64,000 nt of DNA from Granulicella sibirica (GTDB lineage Bacteria > Acidobacteriota > Terriglobia > Terriglobales > Acidobacteriaceae). The translations under genes and the position numbers were made by a program. Below are positions 57,536 to 64,000 of this stretch, piece by piece (position 1 is the first letter of the stretch; every line of letters begins with the position of its first letter). The stretch is taken from contig NZ_RDSM01000001.1 of assembly GCF_004115155.1 (NCBI RefSeq), positions 558,001-622,000 on the forward strand, in the 5' to 3' direction. The notes under the pieces are model-generated. The model made no database searches. It was not told the DNA's origin and worked only from the letters and a program-made list of their open reading frames with translations.

Positions 57536-57555
57536 TATGTCGTATATCCGACATA
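57536..57555 (+). promoter_or_regulatory. palindromic operator candidate upstream of the REC-RsbRD gene
   Basis: tatgtcg (57536-57542) and cgacata (57549-57555) form a perfect 7-bp dyad with a 6-bp AT-rich spacer. A -10-like tacact (57562-57567) follows, so the dyad covers the -35 position. This is where a repressor or class II activator would bind. The binding protein is unknown. Confidence 0.5.
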
Positions 57556-57612
57556 AGCTGTTACACTCACCCCGAGTCGACCCCGCGCTCAGAGTGCTTA
57601 GGAGGGAGTCCC

Positions 57613-58431
57613 ATGTCCGTACCTCGTGTGCTTCTTGTCGATGACGACGAAGTCGTTCGTTTCAAGCTGGTGAAGGTCCTGGAAGAGCACGGCTTCGAGA
57701 TCACCACAGCGAGCAACGTGCCGGAAGCCCTTCGCAGCATAGGTTCGGACGAGTATGACGTGCTCCTCAGCGACCTGCGTGCGCCCGGCCCTGGGGACGG
57801 ACTGACCGTGGTGAGTGCTATGCGACAGGCCAATCCACGCGCTGTCACCCTCCTTCTACACGCCGAACCCGAAGTCGAGATGACGGATGCAATCTTCCTT
57901 CAGGCCGATGAGGTCATGATCCGGAAGACGGACGCGGCAACCCTGCTTGAGCTGATCAAGCAAAAGCTCGTAGCCGGGGCAGCTTCGCCGCGCGCCATCG
58001 AAACCGTTGCTTCCATTCTTGAGAGGACGATGGATGACACAATCCTGCATTGGCTTTCCATGGCACAGGCCTCCTCCATGTCGGCCGAAGTGCCTGTACC
58101 CCTTGAACGGCGCGCCGGCTATCTGAAGCGGATACTTCGCGATATCGTCGCGCGTCTTCGACTGCACGAGCCTCTCGGCACACATGGCATTCCCTCCCCG
58201 AATGCCGTCGCCCACGGGATTGCCCGAAGGATGCAGGGATACAGCGCGGCGATGGTCGTGGAGGAGTCACGCTTCCTTCAGGTCAGCATCTTTCAAACCT
58301 TGCAGAACAACCTCAACACGATTGATTTCAGCGTAGTGCTTCGCGACGTGATGACCATCGCCGACGAGGTCGACTTTCAGCTCGCCCAGATGCTTGAGAG
58401 CTTCGCCGACAAACAAAACGAAGCCATCTAA
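57613..58431 (+). CDS. response regulator with receiver and RsbRD-like helical output domain
   Basis: A 272-aa protein. The receiver (residues 1-115) has LLVDDDEVVRFK with the acidic pair and LLSDLRAPGPGDG with the phospho-acceptor Asp near 55; a lysine appears in MIRKTDAATL. After a linker, residues about 130-270 are all-helical (SILERTMDDTILHWLSMAQ..., AHGIARRMQGYSAAMVVEESRFLQVSIF). This resembles the N-terminal sensor domain of RsbR/RsbRD stressosome proteins. It has no DNA-binding domain, so it probably signals through protein contacts. The promoter carries a palindrome. It converges with the PAS histidine kinase gene, 22 bp apart. Confidence 0.8.
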   Translation: MSVPRVLLVDDDEVVRFKLVKVLEEHGFEITTASNVPEALRSIGSDEYDVLLSDLRAPGPGDGLTVVSAMRQANPRAVTLLLHAEPEVEMTDAIFLQADEVMIRKTDAATLLELIKQKLVAGAASPRAIETVASILERTMDDTILHWLSMAQASSMSAEVPVPLERRAGYLKRILRDIVARLRLHEPLGTHGIPSPNAVAHGIARRMQGYSAAMVVEESRFLQVSIFQTLQNNLNTIDFSVVLRDVMTIADEVDFQLAQMLESFADKQNEAI

Positions 58432-58453
58432 GACATACGGGCTGTCGCACCGC

Positions 58454-60403
58454 TCAGCGCGACCGCTCAGACGCCTCGATCGAAAACAATGGCTCGCGGG
58501 GAAGAAGAAGGCTGAACACCGTGCCGGTCCGCGGAAGCTGCGAGCTCGATTGCACCTGCATCCTTCCGCGATGCTTTTCGATGATGCCCTGCGAGATCCA
58601 GAGTCCAAGCCCCGTCCCGTTGATCCCCTTCGTCGTGTAGAACGGCTCGAAGATGCGGCATAGCACCTCCGCCGGCATCCCCCCGCCCGTGTCCGCAATG
58701 GTGATCCGCACGCCGGGAACGCCTGCCTTCCACATCCGGGCGTTACTTGTCCGGACTGTCAGCCTTCCTCCCGTGCGCATCGCGTCGACCGCGTTGCCGA
58801 TGAGGTTGTTCAGCACTTGGCGAATGTCTCCCTCGTAGCACGTCACTGCATCAGCTCCCCGGTGATCGAGCCGCAACTCGATATTCGAGTTCCCCAGTCG
58901 TCCGTGATAGAGCGCAAGGGCGGTATCAATGAGCTCTTCCGGTTTCACCGCTCTCGGCCGGGTCGACTGCCTGTGAAAACGAAGTGTCTGGCTCGCGATC
59001 TGCGAGACCCGCCGAAGTTCCTGGTCCGCGAGGTCGAGCAGTGTGCGCACGGCCTCCGGAAGTTCGCCAGTATGCCGCGCCAGGTAGAGCAGATTCGTCA
59101 CCGCCTCGAGCGGGTTGTTGATTTCATGTGAGATCGAAGCTGCCAGCCGCCCGACAGCCGCGAGCTTTTCACTCTGCACAAGCGCCGCCTCCGCCAGCTT
59201 CTGAGTGGTCATATCCGTCAGGAAGACAGCGACCTCGCTCAACCCCCTACTATCCTTTTGCGATGGAATCACCGTCGCCCCGAGCAGAAGAGGAATGAGC
59301 CGGCCATCCTTCGCTCGGAACTCCTTCTGGTACGGGTCGGCGACCCCGCGGGTGCGAAGCTGCTCAAGCGCGGTCTGGTCCACCTCGGCAAACTTTGGGG
59401 GTGTGATGTCATCCCAACGCACCTCGCCCCGCTCCACCTCTTCCGCCGTATACCCGAGCAGCTTCAGCAGGGTCGGGTTTGCGTAGGAGATCGTTCCCTG
59501 CTCCGTTCCGATCAGTACCCCAACGCTCGCATTCTCGATCAGCCGCCGGAACCGCTCTTCGCTCCGCCGCAGCTCCCCGTCTGCCCGCTTCTGGCGATCG
59601 ATATCTGAGATCGCCACAACCCCGCCCGTCACCACGCCGTCATCATTGAAGATCGGTGCCGCCGCGATGCTGAGCCACGCCAGCGTCCCGTCGCCCCGCT
59701 CATATAGATAATCCTCCGGAGGAATCACGCGGCCTTGCATCATCGCACGTGGCAGCGGATACTCTTCTCCGCTCACCCTTCGTCCATCCGGGTGGAACGC
59801 CACCCATCGGCCATGGGACTCGATATCGGCTGTCTCCAGCAGCGGGTGCCGGACAATCGCCTCCAGGCTCCGATTGCCAAGCACGATCTCTCCCGAAGGT
59901 TTCGCCAGCAAAACTCCAACCGGGAGGTTATCGAGCATCACCTGCAGCGTCTCGCGCTCCTGTTTCAGCTCCGCCAGAGCCCCATCCCGCTCCCGCAGAG
60001 CATCGCGAATCTCGTACTGCCGCTTTCGCGATCGCACCGCCGCGCGCACCGTGCTCACCAGCGTCGCCGTTCGAATCGGCCTCTCCAACAGGATCGGCAC
60101 ACCAAGCGGAAGCCGCCCGTAATCCATACGCGGAGCCTCTTTGCCTCCGCTGGTCAGTAGGATGATCGGCAGATCCGACCACGCAGGCTGCTGGCCAATC
60201 ACATTTCCCAACCGCCCGACGAACGCCGGGGTCAGCGCCTCTTCCGCGATAAACAGGGGCCCAATCGGATCCTCCTCGCCCCGTTCAAGAATCTCGTCGG
60301 CGGGCAGAACCGATTCCGCCTCAAGCCCATTCGCCCTCAGGACACCGGTAATCAACTCCCCATCGCGTCCCGTCGGAGCAATGACCCGCACAACAAGACT
60401 CAT
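58454..60403 (-). CDS. PAS-domain histidine kinase with N-terminal pseudo-receiver
   Basis: A 649-aa soluble kinase, no transmembrane segment. Residues 1-125 look like a receiver fold, but the phospho-acceptor position reads FIAEEALTP (Glu for Asp), so it is probably a pseudo-receiver. A coiled segment is followed by two PAS domains (about 150-270 and 285-405; NASVGVLIGTEQGTISYANPTLLKLLGYTAEEV in the second). The H-box is GRLAASISHEINNPLEAVTNLL. The ATPase domain has NLIGNAVDAM, DTGGGMP and GTGLGLWIS. It begins 24 bp after the KaiC-like gene stop and is probably co-transcribed with it. The receiver protein encoded convergently may be its target. Confidence 0.92.
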   Translation of the reverse strand: MSLVVRVIAPTGRDGELITGVLRANGLEAESVLPADEILERGEEDPIGPLFIAEEALTPAFVGRLGNVIGQQPAWSDLPIILLTSGGKEAPRMDYGRLPLGVPILLERPIRTATLVSTVRAAVRSRKRQYEIRDALRERDGALAELKQERETLQVMLDNLPVGVLLAKPSGEIVLGNRSLEAIVRHPLLETADIESHGRWVAFHPDGRRVSGEEYPLPRAMMQGRVIPPEDYLYERGDGTLAWLSIAAAPIFNDDGVVTGGVVAISDIDRQKRADGELRRSEERFRRLIENASVGVLIGTEQGTISYANPTLLKLLGYTAEEVERGEVRWDDITPPKFAEVDQTALEQLRTRGVADPYQKEFRAKDGRLIPLLLGATVIPSQKDSRGLSEVAVFLTDMTTQKLAEAALVQSEKLAAVGRLAASISHEINNPLEAVTNLLYLARHTGELPEAVRTLLDLADQELRRVSQIASQTLRFHRQSTRPRAVKPEELIDTALALYHGRLGNSNIELRLDHRGADAVTCYEGDIRQVLNNLIGNAVDAMRTGGRLTVRTSNARMWKAGVPGVRITIADTGGGMPAEVLCRIFEPFYTTKGINGTGLGLWISQGIIEKHRGRMQVQSSSQLPRTGTVFSLLLPREPLFSIEASERSR

Positions 60404-60427
60404 ACCTTCGTTGCCTCTCCCGAGGTC

Positions 60428-61900
60428 TCAGTCATTCCGGCCGATCAGGTTCGGCACACCCGTTAAGACACCCCGGAAGGTTCTCAGCGGCTCTCCGATT
60501 GCGAGACCGCTATCGTCCTTCATGCTGAACTCTCGCAGCGTTCGCTCATGTCGGCCGACCCGTTGCTTGAGAACGGAAATCACCTGCCGGATCTCCCCCT
60601 CGTTTTCGAAGTATCGCAACAGGACAACGGTGTCAGCCAGATAGCTCACATCGATCTCGGTCTGCATCTCGCCCACGAGGCCATGCTGCGTCATGATGAT
60701 GAACGTGACGACCCCCTTCTGGCTCAGATACGCCAGGAGCTCGTGCATCTGCAAAATCAGGTCGCGTTCGCCCGGCATCGAGTTCAAAAAGCCATTCAGG
60801 CTGTCGATGACGACGACCCGCGTATCCCGCTCCTCTACATCGGACCGGATCTGCCAGATGAACTCTCCAGGTGACAACTCCGCCGGATCCACCTGCGACA
60901 TCGCCAAATTTCCATCCCGGATATGCCTTCTAACGTCCAATCCGAGCGCCGTGGCCCGATCCTGCGCGATCCGCAGCACCTCGTCGAACGCGTACACGAT
61001 CGCGCGGTCGCCACGAGCTGTCGCGGCGCACGCGTACTGAAGCGCCACGGTTGATTTGCCCGCACCCGTCGGCCCGATCAAAAGCGTCGAAGACCCTCGG
61101 CAGATGCCGCCGCCGAACATCGTATCCAATTCCGGCAGACCGCTTTTAACCCGTTCCTCATAGAAATCATCGCCATGCTCGCCCGCGATCAGGCGCGGGT
61201 AGATACGGATCCCGCCTGTCTTGATGGTGTAGTCGTGAAAGCCCTCGCGATACGCCGTCCCCCGCAGCTTCACGATCTCGATCTGGCGACGCGTCACGCC
61301 GTAAGTCCTCTGCACCTTGTCCAACCGCAGCACGCCATGCGCGATGCTCTGTAACTGCATGTCGCTTCCTTCGGCGGTTTGGTCGTCGAGGAGCACCACA
61401 GTCGTGTCGCGCCCGGCGAAAAACTGCTTCAGTGCAAGCAGTTGCCGGCGATAGCGCATCGTGTCCGCAGCCAGAAGACGAAGCTCGGAGAGCGAATCGA
61501 TCACAAGCCGATCCGGTTTCACCTGTTCAATAAGCTCGGTCAGCTTTTGAACCGTCGCCGCCAGTTCGACTTCGCTAGGGTGGAACACCGTATATTGCTG
61601 CTCCGGCGAGAGGCTCGCCTCCTCCGGGATAAATTCGGCGATCGGAAGGTTGTCCGCGTCCCAGCCGTGTGAGCGGGCCGAAGCCTGAAGCTCCAACTTT
61701 GACTCCGAAAGCGTCACGTAAAGCGACTTCTCCCCGCTCTTGACCCCCTGGATGATGAACTGCATCGCCAAGGTTGTCTTTCCAGTCCCCGGCGTCCCTT
61801 CCAGAAGATACATCTGCCCTGCCGGCAGGCCGCCCGAGAGAATGTCATTGAGTCCGGCGACGCCCGTGTCAACTCGTTGAGGTTGCTTGATGGTGTCCAT
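60428..61900 (-). CDS. KaiC-like RecA-superfamily ATPase with two domains
   Basis: About 490 aa. Two RecA-like domains: the first has Walker A GTPGTGKTTLA (about residues 33-43) and Walker B LVIDSLSEL; the second has Walker A GPTGAGKST (about 275) and Walker B VVVIDSLNGF. This is the double-domain KaiC/RadA-like signalling ATPase arrangement, close to the length of cyanobacterial KaiC. The ATG at 61900 is preceded by ggaggag; a longer in-frame start at 61960 has no such site. It is followed by the PAS kinase, a pairing seen in many non-cyanobacterial KaiC loci, where stress or light signalling is suspected. No KaiA or KaiB is present nearby. Confidence 0.92.
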   Translation of the reverse strand: MDTIKQPQRVDTGVAGLNDILSGGLPAGQMYLLEGTPGTGKTTLAMQFIIQGVKSGEKSLYVTLSESKLELQASARSHGWDADNLPIAEFIPEEASLSPEQQYTVFHPSEVELAATVQKLTELIEQVKPDRLVIDSLSELRLLAADTMRYRRQLLALKQFFAGRDTTVVLLDDQTAEGSDMQLQSIAHGVLRLDKVQRTYGVTRRQIEIVKLRGTAYREGFHDYTIKTGGIRIYPRLIAGEHGDDFYEERVKSGLPELDTMFGGGICRGSSTLLIGPTGAGKSTVALQYACAATARGDRAIVYAFDEVLRIAQDRATALGLDVRRHIRDGNLAMSQVDPAELSPGEFIWQIRSDVEERDTRVVVIDSLNGFLNSMPGERDLILQMHELLAYLSQKGVVTFIIMTQHGLVGEMQTEIDVSYLADTVVLLRYFENEGEIRQVISVLKQRVGRHERTLREFSMKDDSGLAIGEPLRTFRGVLTGVPNLIGRND

Positions 61901-61969
61901 ACTCCTCCAGCATATCCGCTTGGATGCACCATGGACGGCACTCGTTTTTCCGTTCGTCATCCACCCTAC

Positions 61970-61999
61970 TTACAGCGCAAAATGCCCCTTTAGTACAAT
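61970..61999 (+). promoter_or_regulatory. promoter candidate for the TolC-like/ytcA operon
   Basis: ttacag (61970-61975), 18 bp, then tacaat (61994-61999), in the 314-bp divergent region between kaiC-like and tolC-like genes. The 5' leader would be about 200 bases if the ATG at 62215 is used; the region otherwise shows no gene beyond possible N-terminal extensions. Confidence 0.4.
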
Positions 62000-62214
62000 C
62001 TTCGCAAATACCCTTACTATCGGCTCTCTATAGCCTCAGCCCAAGGGCGGGAAAGATGTTTCATCCGTATGCCACGTCCTTTATGAAGGATCTTCGACGC
62101 AAAGCACGCACTGGCCGCCGTCCTTGGGAGAGACAGAGGGACACTGCGCTGCGGGCATTGTTTGCGTACCTCCGGCGTCCGCAACCGTACGCTTACCCTC
62201 ACCTGAAAGGCTTC

Positions 62215-63735
62215 ATGCTCCTCCACCCGGGACCTAGGCTCAGCGTCACGCTTCTTCTAGCCGCCGTCTCTCTATGCCCCGCGCGAAGCGCACAAGCCCA
62301 ATGCGACGGTGTGGCCTCGACGCCGGCTTCCGTCGCAGACTGCGCCGCCCGCGCCATCCCCGCCGACACTATCGCCAAGATCGATCCCAACCACACCTAC
62401 AGCCTCGCCGAACTCATCGACCTCGCCGAGCGCAACAACCCACGCACCCGCATCGTCTGGGAACGCGCCCGGCAGAGCGCCGAACGCCTCGGCCTCGAGA
62501 AGAGCGAGTACTATCCCCTCCTTGCAGCCGCCGCCACCTTTGCTGACCAGCGCACCATCAGCCCGTTCCCCAAACCGCTCGCTCCCCGCGGGTACACCCT
62601 CGCCGAGATCCCGCTCACCGAGCCCGAAGTCACCCTGAACTATCTCCTCTTCGACTTCGGAGGACGCGCCGCCAGGGTCGACTCCGCCCGTGCCGAAAAG
62701 CTTGCCGCCGGGGCCAACTTCATCGCCGCCAACCAGCAGGTCGCCTTCTCCGTCGCCAGCAACTACTACAAGCTGCTCACCGCGCAGGAACGCCTCGTCG
62801 CCACCAAAGACACTCTCAAGACCGCGCAAACCACCCAGGACGCCGCCGAAAACCAGCTCGCCAACGGCCGTTCCACCATGCCCGACGTCTTGAACGCCCG
62901 CGCCGAGACTGCCCAGGCCGTGTTCGACATGGAATCGGCCGACGGTGACGAGAAGATCGCCCGCGTGCAGCTCTCAGAAGTCGTCGGTGCCGAGCCATCA
63001 CCTTTCATCACCATCGACGCGCAGAAAGACTCGCCCCTGCCCGCAAGCCTCTCGCTCTCGATCGAAGAGTTGATCGACCGAGCCATCAAGGATCGCCCCG
63101 ACCTCGCCGCCGAGGTCGCTGACATCCGCGCCGCCGAAGACGCCGTCCGCAACGCCAAAGCCGCCTATCGCCCAAAGATCGAGCTCTCCGGCTCTGCCGG
63201 ATACCTCTCCATCTTCCCCAGCACGGACTACGGTCAGCTCGGGAATGCCAGCGCCGTCGTCTGGTCGGGAGCCCTTGGGATCGAGTGGCGCGTCTTCGAT
63301 GGCGGCGCCCGCAAGAACAACCTCCTGATCGCCAAATCCAGGGAGCGCGAAGCCAAGGACAGCCTGAGGGAAACGAAAGACAAGGCCGTCCGCGAGGTCT
63401 GGACCGCCTACATCGCCTTCCACACCGCACAGCGCCAGCACGATGCCTCGATCGCCCTTCTTGACTCCGCCAACAGTTCGTACTCCGCCTCACTCGAGGC
63501 CTATCAATATGGAGTGAAGAACCTCGTCGATGTCGTCACCGCCGAGCGCCAGTTGGCACAGGCGCGGCTGTCCGGCGTCACGGCCCGCTCGCGCCTCCTG
63601 CTCGAAGCCGTCGACCTCGAATTCGTCACCGGAAATCTCCTGCGTAGCCTGCCGCCCGCAGCGAAGCTGCAATCCCTCGATACAGTAAAGCCAAAGGACG
63701 GTACTTTGAAGCAAGAGGATGGTCAGAAGCCATGA
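62215..63735 (+). CDS. TolC-family outer membrane efflux protein
   Basis: A 506-aa OEP-family protein. The ATG at 62215 has gaaagg upstream and gives signal peptide MLLHPGPRLSVTLLLAAVSL ... SAQAQC. An in-frame extension to 61924 is Arg-rich and unlikely, though a start at 62056 cannot be excluded. Two repeats of the TolC fold follow (YSLAELIDLAERNNPRTRIVWERARQSAERLG ... and LSIEELIDRAIKDRPDLAAEVADIRAAEDAVRNAKAAYRP). The final VVTAERQLAQARLSGVTARSRLL segment is typical. It is not closely similar to the TolC-like protein at 42316. Its stop overlaps the ytcA-like start by four bases. Confidence 0.93.
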   Translation: MLLHPGPRLSVTLLLAAVSLCPARSAQAQCDGVASTPASVADCAARAIPADTIAKIDPNHTYSLAELIDLAERNNPRTRIVWERARQSAERLGLEKSEYYPLLAAAATFADQRTISPFPKPLAPRGYTLAEIPLTEPEVTLNYLLFDFGGRAARVDSARAEKLAAGANFIAANQQVAFSVASNYYKLLTAQERLVATKDTLKTAQTTQDAAENQLANGRSTMPDVLNARAETAQAVFDMESADGDEKIARVQLSEVVGAEPSPFITIDAQKDSPLPASLSLSIEELIDRAIKDRPDLAAEVADIRAAEDAVRNAKAAYRPKIELSGSAGYLSIFPSTDYGQLGNASAVVWSGALGIEWRVFDGGARKNNLLIAKSREREAKDSLRETKDKAVREVWTAYIAFHTAQRQHDASIALLDSANSSYSASLEAYQYGVKNLVDVVTAERQLAQARLSGVTARSRLLLEAVDLEFVTGNLLRSLPPAAKLQSLDTVKPKDGTLKQEDGQKP

Positions 63736-63998
63736 AGACGCGGCGTCAACCAGCACTACTCGCGGCGTGCTGCCTGCTCTGCACAGGCTGTGCAAGGAAC
63801 GCGCCCAATGTCAGCATCATCGGCTCCTTCTTCCCCGTATGGATGGTGTGCCTCGCCATTGCCGTCGTGCTCACCTTCATGGTCCACACCGTTCTTGTCC
63901 GCCTTCGCCTCGACACCGAGGTCGGTCCCGTCGCGCTCTTCTACCCAAGCGTCGTCGTCCTCTTCACCAGCCTGCTCTGGCTGATTTTCTTTCGCTGA
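63732..63998 (+). CDS. YtcA-family lipoprotein
   Basis: An 88-aa protein with a lipoprotein signal (LLAACCLLCTGC, lipobox TGC near residue 20) and two transmembrane helices (about 30-54 and 66-86). The block FFPVWMVCLAIAVVLTFMVHTVLVRL and the YPSVVVLFTSLLWLIFF end match the small YtcA family. In E. coli ytcA sits with the mdtNOP efflux genes. Here it directly follows a TolC-like gene with a 4-base overlap, so an HlyD-type adaptor and pump gene probably follow just beyond the window. Function of YtcA is unknown. Confidence 0.75.
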   Translation: MKTRRQPALLAACCLLCTGCARNAPNVSIIGSFFPVWMVCLAIAVVLTFMVHTVLVRLRLDTEVGPVALFYPSVVVLFTSLLWLIFFR

Positions 63999-64000
63999 TT

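Overview
The window is high-GC bacterial chromosome. It looks like a member of the Acidobacteriota (Terriglobia, e.g. Granulicella, Edaphobacter or Terriglobus relatives). The evidence is a large Oar-like TonB-dependent receptor with an N-terminal carboxypeptidase-regulatory domain, a B12-dependent ribonucleotide reductase, a YtrA-type GntR/ABC operon, a GlgE/TreS-maltokinase trehalose cluster and REP-like 'gaagccgtgccctt' repeats next to a RAYT-type transposase. No phage, plasmid or CRISPR locus is visible. The genus is inferred from gene content, not from a marker gene.

Layout. 0-3.6 kb: 3' part of a TlpA-like thioredoxin gene, a frameshifted REP-associated transposase with a REP-like unit, and a base-composition-atypical pentapeptide-repeat membrane protein. 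3.6-7 kb: nrdJ. 7.4-10.6 kb: GntR(YtrA)-ABC ATPase-permease operon. 10.8-15.3 kb: treY-treZ. 15.4-19.9 kb: a DUF5666-type secreted protein and the TonB-dependent receptor, closed by a clear terminator. 19.9-32.3 kb: HNH nuclease, GH15 hydrolase, then glgE, a treS-maltokinase fusion, a glycosyltransferase-like protein, a TM-helix channel-like protein and a GT-C-like membrane protein. 32.7-34.4 kb: GAF-GGDEF cyclase. 34.4-38 kb: cysD-cysN-cysH sulfate assimilation operon with a Cys-rich leader ORF. 38.1 kb: tRNA-Pro(CGG). 38.3-42.1 kb: chemoreceptor, small thioredoxin-fold protein, TPR/GT9-like protein. 42.3-48.2 kb: tripartite RND efflux operon. 48.2-51.4 kb: YncE-like beta-propeller and a two-component system. 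51.5-57.4 kb: LamG-nucleoside hydrolase-like protein, second TPR/GT9-like protein, CgeB-like protein. 57.6-61.9 kb: REC-RsbRD-like regulator, PAS histidine kinase, KaiC-like ATPase. 62-64 kb: TolC-like outer membrane protein and YtcA-family lipoprotein, probably the start of a second efflux operon running off the window.

How the genes work together. The 10.8-28.5 kb block encodes both directions of trehalose/alpha-glucan exchange. TreY/TreZ release trehalose from glucan ends. TreS isomerises trehalose to maltose, its fused maltokinase makes maltose-1-phosphate, and GlgE polymerises that into alpha-glucan. A GH15 enzyme degrades trehalose or glucan. A branching enzyme is not in the window. The sulfur operon looks like the direct APS-reduction route: the CysH has the FeS cysteine pairs, and the CysN tail resembles an APS kinase domain that has lost its P-loop. 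Signalling genes are abundant (cyclase, chemoreceptor, two histidine kinases, two receiver proteins, KaiC).

The least explained items are the Cys-rich, apparently leaderless ORF before cysD, the degenerate APS-kinase-like tail of CysN, the DxD-less glycosyltransferase-like protein beside treS, the LamG-nucleoside hydrolase fusion, and the frameshifted RAYT with dispersed REP-like units. All functional statements rest on reading motifs by eye; no database search was possible.
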